From assembly GCA_016946835.1 (NCBI GenBank), contig JACVTC010000412.1, positions 1 through 31,066 of the forward strand: DNA of 31,066 nt, given 5' to 3'. The notes under the pieces were generated by a model. The model had not been told where the DNA came from and did no database searches. It saw nothing but the letters and a program-made list of their open reading frames with translations. Below, in pieces: positions 28,933 to 31,066 of the stretch. Each line of letters opens with the position of its first letter. Within the stretch, counting starts at the first letter, position 1. This DNA comes from Neocallimastix lanati (nom. inval.) (lineage: Eukaryota; Neocallimastigomycota; Neocallimastigomycetes; Neocallimastigales; Neocallimastigaceae). Position numbers and translations under genes: made by a program.

Positions 28933-31066
28933 ATGTATTTAAAGTTTAATTTATATACAGATGAAGAATTTGAAAAGGAAACGATCCTTATTAAAAATAA
29001 GAATGAATTAACGGATAATACAACATCATTTATTCTCAATCCTCAATTACCATGTAAACAATGTAAATCAATGATAGATTGTCCAGGACACACGGGAAGA
29101 ATACCACTTTATTACAGAATTGTTCATCCTGTATTTGTAAACATATTATGTAAAGAAATAAGTCATATTTGTCCAGTTTGTAAAAAATATGATCCTTTAC
29201 TTTCCCCTAATAACCCCTGTTGCGTAAAACGTGTAGTTGCTACAACATTTTCATATCATAAAGTTAAATTGGAGGAAGTCACATCCAATAAATCCAAGTA
29301 TTCCAAAAATTTTGAAAAAGAGTCAAAGAATATTTCAGAATATTCTTTCACTTTTGGTAGGGAAACATTATCTATCGAGCAAATGTACGAAGAAATTCGT
29401 TCTGCAAATTTTTCAAAAAATCCAGAGTTACAAAATCATTTACTTAATGTGTTTATCAAAAATATTCCAGTTTTACCAATCAATATGAGACCATCTATTC
29501 TAGATTCTAGCAACACTACGATTCATAATAACGTAACAACATTATATCAACGTGTATTAGATCTCAACTACCAATATCAAAATGGAAATTTAATTAAGTC
29601 CGTCTATATTGTACGTGCGTATAATTTATACAAGAAAATTTTAGGTATTCGTAGTAAAAACGATTCGGTTGAGGATGCTAATAGAAATTATATTAAACAG
29701 ATGTTATCAGGAAAAAATGGTATTTTCCGAAGTATGTGTTTAGCTAAGCGTCAAAATTTTTGTCTTCGAAGTGTTATCGTGCCAAATATTGATATCCCTT
29801 TAGATGTAGTATTAATTCCTAAAGTCTTTACTGATTCCTTAATTCCCTATGGATATAAAACCAATGACTTTGTTATCATCAATAGACAACCTACACTTCA
29901 AACTACTTCAATCTTAGCCGTTCATTCTCGTCCAAGTAACTGTCGAACCATTCAGATCAATCCACTTATTGCTAATGTCTTTCAAGCAGATTTTGACGGT
30001 GACGAGATGAACATTTTTTGGTTACCGGGTGAAGAAGCTAAAGAAGAGTTGGCCACAAAATTAAATATTGCAAATAATATCCGGTCATTTAAAAATGCCT
30101 CTATTATGATCAAATTTATACAAGATACTTTAACCGGAATTTATAATATGACACGTAACAAAGAAATTATTGATATTGATATTGTTAAAAGAATGTGCGA
30201 TAAATTGGGCATTCCAGATAGTGATTGGAAAAAATTTTGTAAATACTACAAATCGCGTATGAATAGTACAGATATCCCATATGCTCACCTGTTATCTTTA
30301 TTACTTCCTAGAACGCTTACTTTACATGATCATGAAGATAATCTAATCGTAGATAAAGGAATATTACTAGGTGTTATCAGCGATAAAAATCAAACTATTT
30401 TACTTAATGCTATTTCAAATTATGGTAATAAATTCTATTTAAAATTTATGTGGGATGTTCAACGCATGGTTCATGTATATAATCTTACTCATGTTATTAC
30501 TATTTCTATTGCTGATTGTATGGTAAATGATAAATTAAAAGAATCATATCTTCCCATAACGGATAGTATCTTAAATAAAATGGATCCTATACCTGTACTA
30601 AATCTTGACTCATTGATAGAAAATCAAAATAAATTTGAAAATTACAACGAGTTTAAGAATCAAGTTTTTCGCAAATATTGTGACCTTACAGAATTAGTGG
30701 AATCCATCGATAATAATTTAACTAATATCATTAACAGTGGATCTAAAGGAAATGTGGATAATGTTATTCAAATATTGATGTCGGTTGGCGTTCAAGCTAT
30801 TTTACCAGTTTGTTATATTAAAAGTTCCTATTCCGAAGGATTAACAGCAAAAGAATTATTTATTCATTCAAAATCTGGTCGAGCAGGTATTATTTCTACT
30901 TCTCTTAATACATCATCTACTGGGTATTTACAAAGAGAACTTGTTAAAAGTATGGAAGATTTAGTAACCGATGAACAAGGAGTAGTTCATGACTTCTCCA
31001 ATGAGGAGATATATTATTACCCATTTAGTACGAATAAGCCAGACATTGATGAAACATTTTTAGAGC
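28933..31066 (+). CDS. DNA-directed RNA polymerase largest subunit (RPB1-like), virus type, partial at the window edge
   Basis: Starting at the ATG at 28933 the frame stays open for 711 codons to the window end, so the C-terminal half is outside. The N-terminal clamp has the zinc-binding pattern C-K-Q-C then C-P-G-H-T-G-R (CxxC...CPGHFGH in cellular RPB1) and a further C-P-V-C. The active site Q-A-D353-F-D-G-D357-E-M-N has all three metal-binding aspartates (D353, D355, D357) of the universal NADFDGD motif, with Gln in place of the first Asn. Downstream are S602-G-S-K-G-N (SGSKG loop) and the bridge helix S-G649-R-A-G-I-I then T-G-Y-L-Q-R-E-L-V-K. The active site lies at residue about 353, against about 480 in yeast Rpb1, so the N-terminus is compact as in viral homologues. 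There are no low-complexity insertions, and codon use is richer in C and G than in the secreted-protein genes. The enzyme would transcribe viral genes, with the RPB2 partner represented in this window only by the fragment at 1626-2273. Confidence 0.93.
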   Translation, partial: MYLKFNLYTDEEFEKETILIKNKNELTDNTTSFILNPQLPCKQCKSMIDCPGHTGRIPLYYRIVHPVFVNILCKEISHICPVCKKYDPLLSPNNPCCVKRVVATTFSYHKVKLEEVTSNKSKYSKNFEKESKNISEYSFTFGRETLSIEQMYEEIRSANFSKNPELQNHLLNVFIKNIPVLPINMRPSILDSSNTTIHNNVTTLYQRVLDLNYQYQNGNLIKSVYIVRAYNLYKKILGIRSKNDSVEDANRNYIKQMLSGKNGIFRSMCLAKRQNFCLRSVIVPNIDIPLDVVLIPKVFTDSLIPYGYKTNDFVIINRQPTLQTTSILAVHSRPSNCRTIQINPLIANVFQADFDGDEMNIFWLPGEEAKEELATKLNIANNIRSFKNASIMIKFIQDTLTGIYNMTRNKEIIDIDIVKRMCDKLGIPDSDWKKFCKYYKSRMNSTDIPYAHLLSLLLPRTLTLHDHEDNLIVDKGILLGVISDKNQTILLNAISNYGNKFYLKFMWDVQRMVHVYNLTHVITISIADCMVNDKLKESYLPITDSILNKMDPIPVLNLDSLIENQNKFENYNEFKNQVFRKYCDLTELVESIDNNLTNIINSGSKGNVDNVIQILMSVGVQAILPVCYIKSSYSEGLTAKELFIHSKSGRAGIISTSLNTSSTGYLQRELVKSMEDLVTDEQGVVHDFSNEEIYYYPFSTNKPDIDETFLE

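Noticed and set aside
29237-29488. 83-codon plus-strand frame inside the RPB1-like gene
   Set aside because: It lies out of frame within a gene with clear polymerase motifs.
1-31066. tRNA, rRNA, CRISPR arrays and insertion sequences
   Set aside because: No cloverleaf-like GC-rich segment, no spaced identical repeats with unique spacers, and no transposase or terminal inverted repeats of an IS were seen.

Overview
The window is the left end of a linear eukaryotic chromosome. It opens with about 400 bp of C-rich-strand telomeric repeats (CCCTAA mixed with CCCCTAA) and runs inward through AT-rich DNA. Gaps between genes are nearly pure A/T with homopolymer runs, AT and AAAAT microsatellites and palindromes. 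Several genes encode secreted proteins with signal peptides, Lys-Arg (kexin-type) sites, Asn-rich stretches, ricin-type and bulb-type lectin repeats, Thr-rich linkers and chitin-binding CBM18 modules. Together these features best fit a very AT-rich early-diverging fungus. Anaerobic gut fungi (Neocallimastigomycota) are my leading guess, from general knowledge and not from any search.

Layout. 1-400 telomere. 401-1625 subtelomere, with a T/G-rich degenerate repeat block and a set of tandem hairpins. 1626-6316 virus-like block: an N-terminal fragment of an RNA polymerase second-largest subunit (RPB2-like, minus strand), a family-1-like uracil-DNA glycosylase (plus strand) whose ATG overlaps the ATG of the RPB2 fragment, and a three-domain mRNA capping enzyme. 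7645-27410 host-like block: a Cys-rich, probably GPI-anchored protein (minus), a 2,014-residue secreted protein of unknown family (minus), a leucine-rich-repeat protein (plus), a 2,065-residue secreted lectin-like repeat protein (plus), and an 802-residue protein with four ricin-like and three CBM18 modules (plus). 28933 to the end: the first 711 codons of an RNA polymerase largest subunit (RPB1-like), still open at the window edge. A short coding-like relic at about 24.3-24.5 kb may derive from a PC4-type protein.

How it fits together. Largest and second-largest RNA polymerase subunits, a triphosphatase-guanylyltransferase-methyltransferase capping enzyme and a UDG form the cytoplasmic transcription and repair kit of nucleocytoplasmic large DNA viruses. 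Capping enzyme and RNA polymerase alone also occur on cytoplasmic linear plasmids, but those are not known for a UDG. The simplest reading is an endogenized large DNA virus, or a remnant of one, at a fungal chromosome end. Its genes now lie on both sides of about 21 kb of host-like surface-protein genes. RPB1 and the capping enzyme keep their catalytic motifs, the UDG has a changed catalytic motif, and RPB2 is cut short exactly at a telomere-like 12-mer. This last point suggests the chromosome once broke inside RPB2 and was healed by telomere addition before the present subtelomere was acquired.
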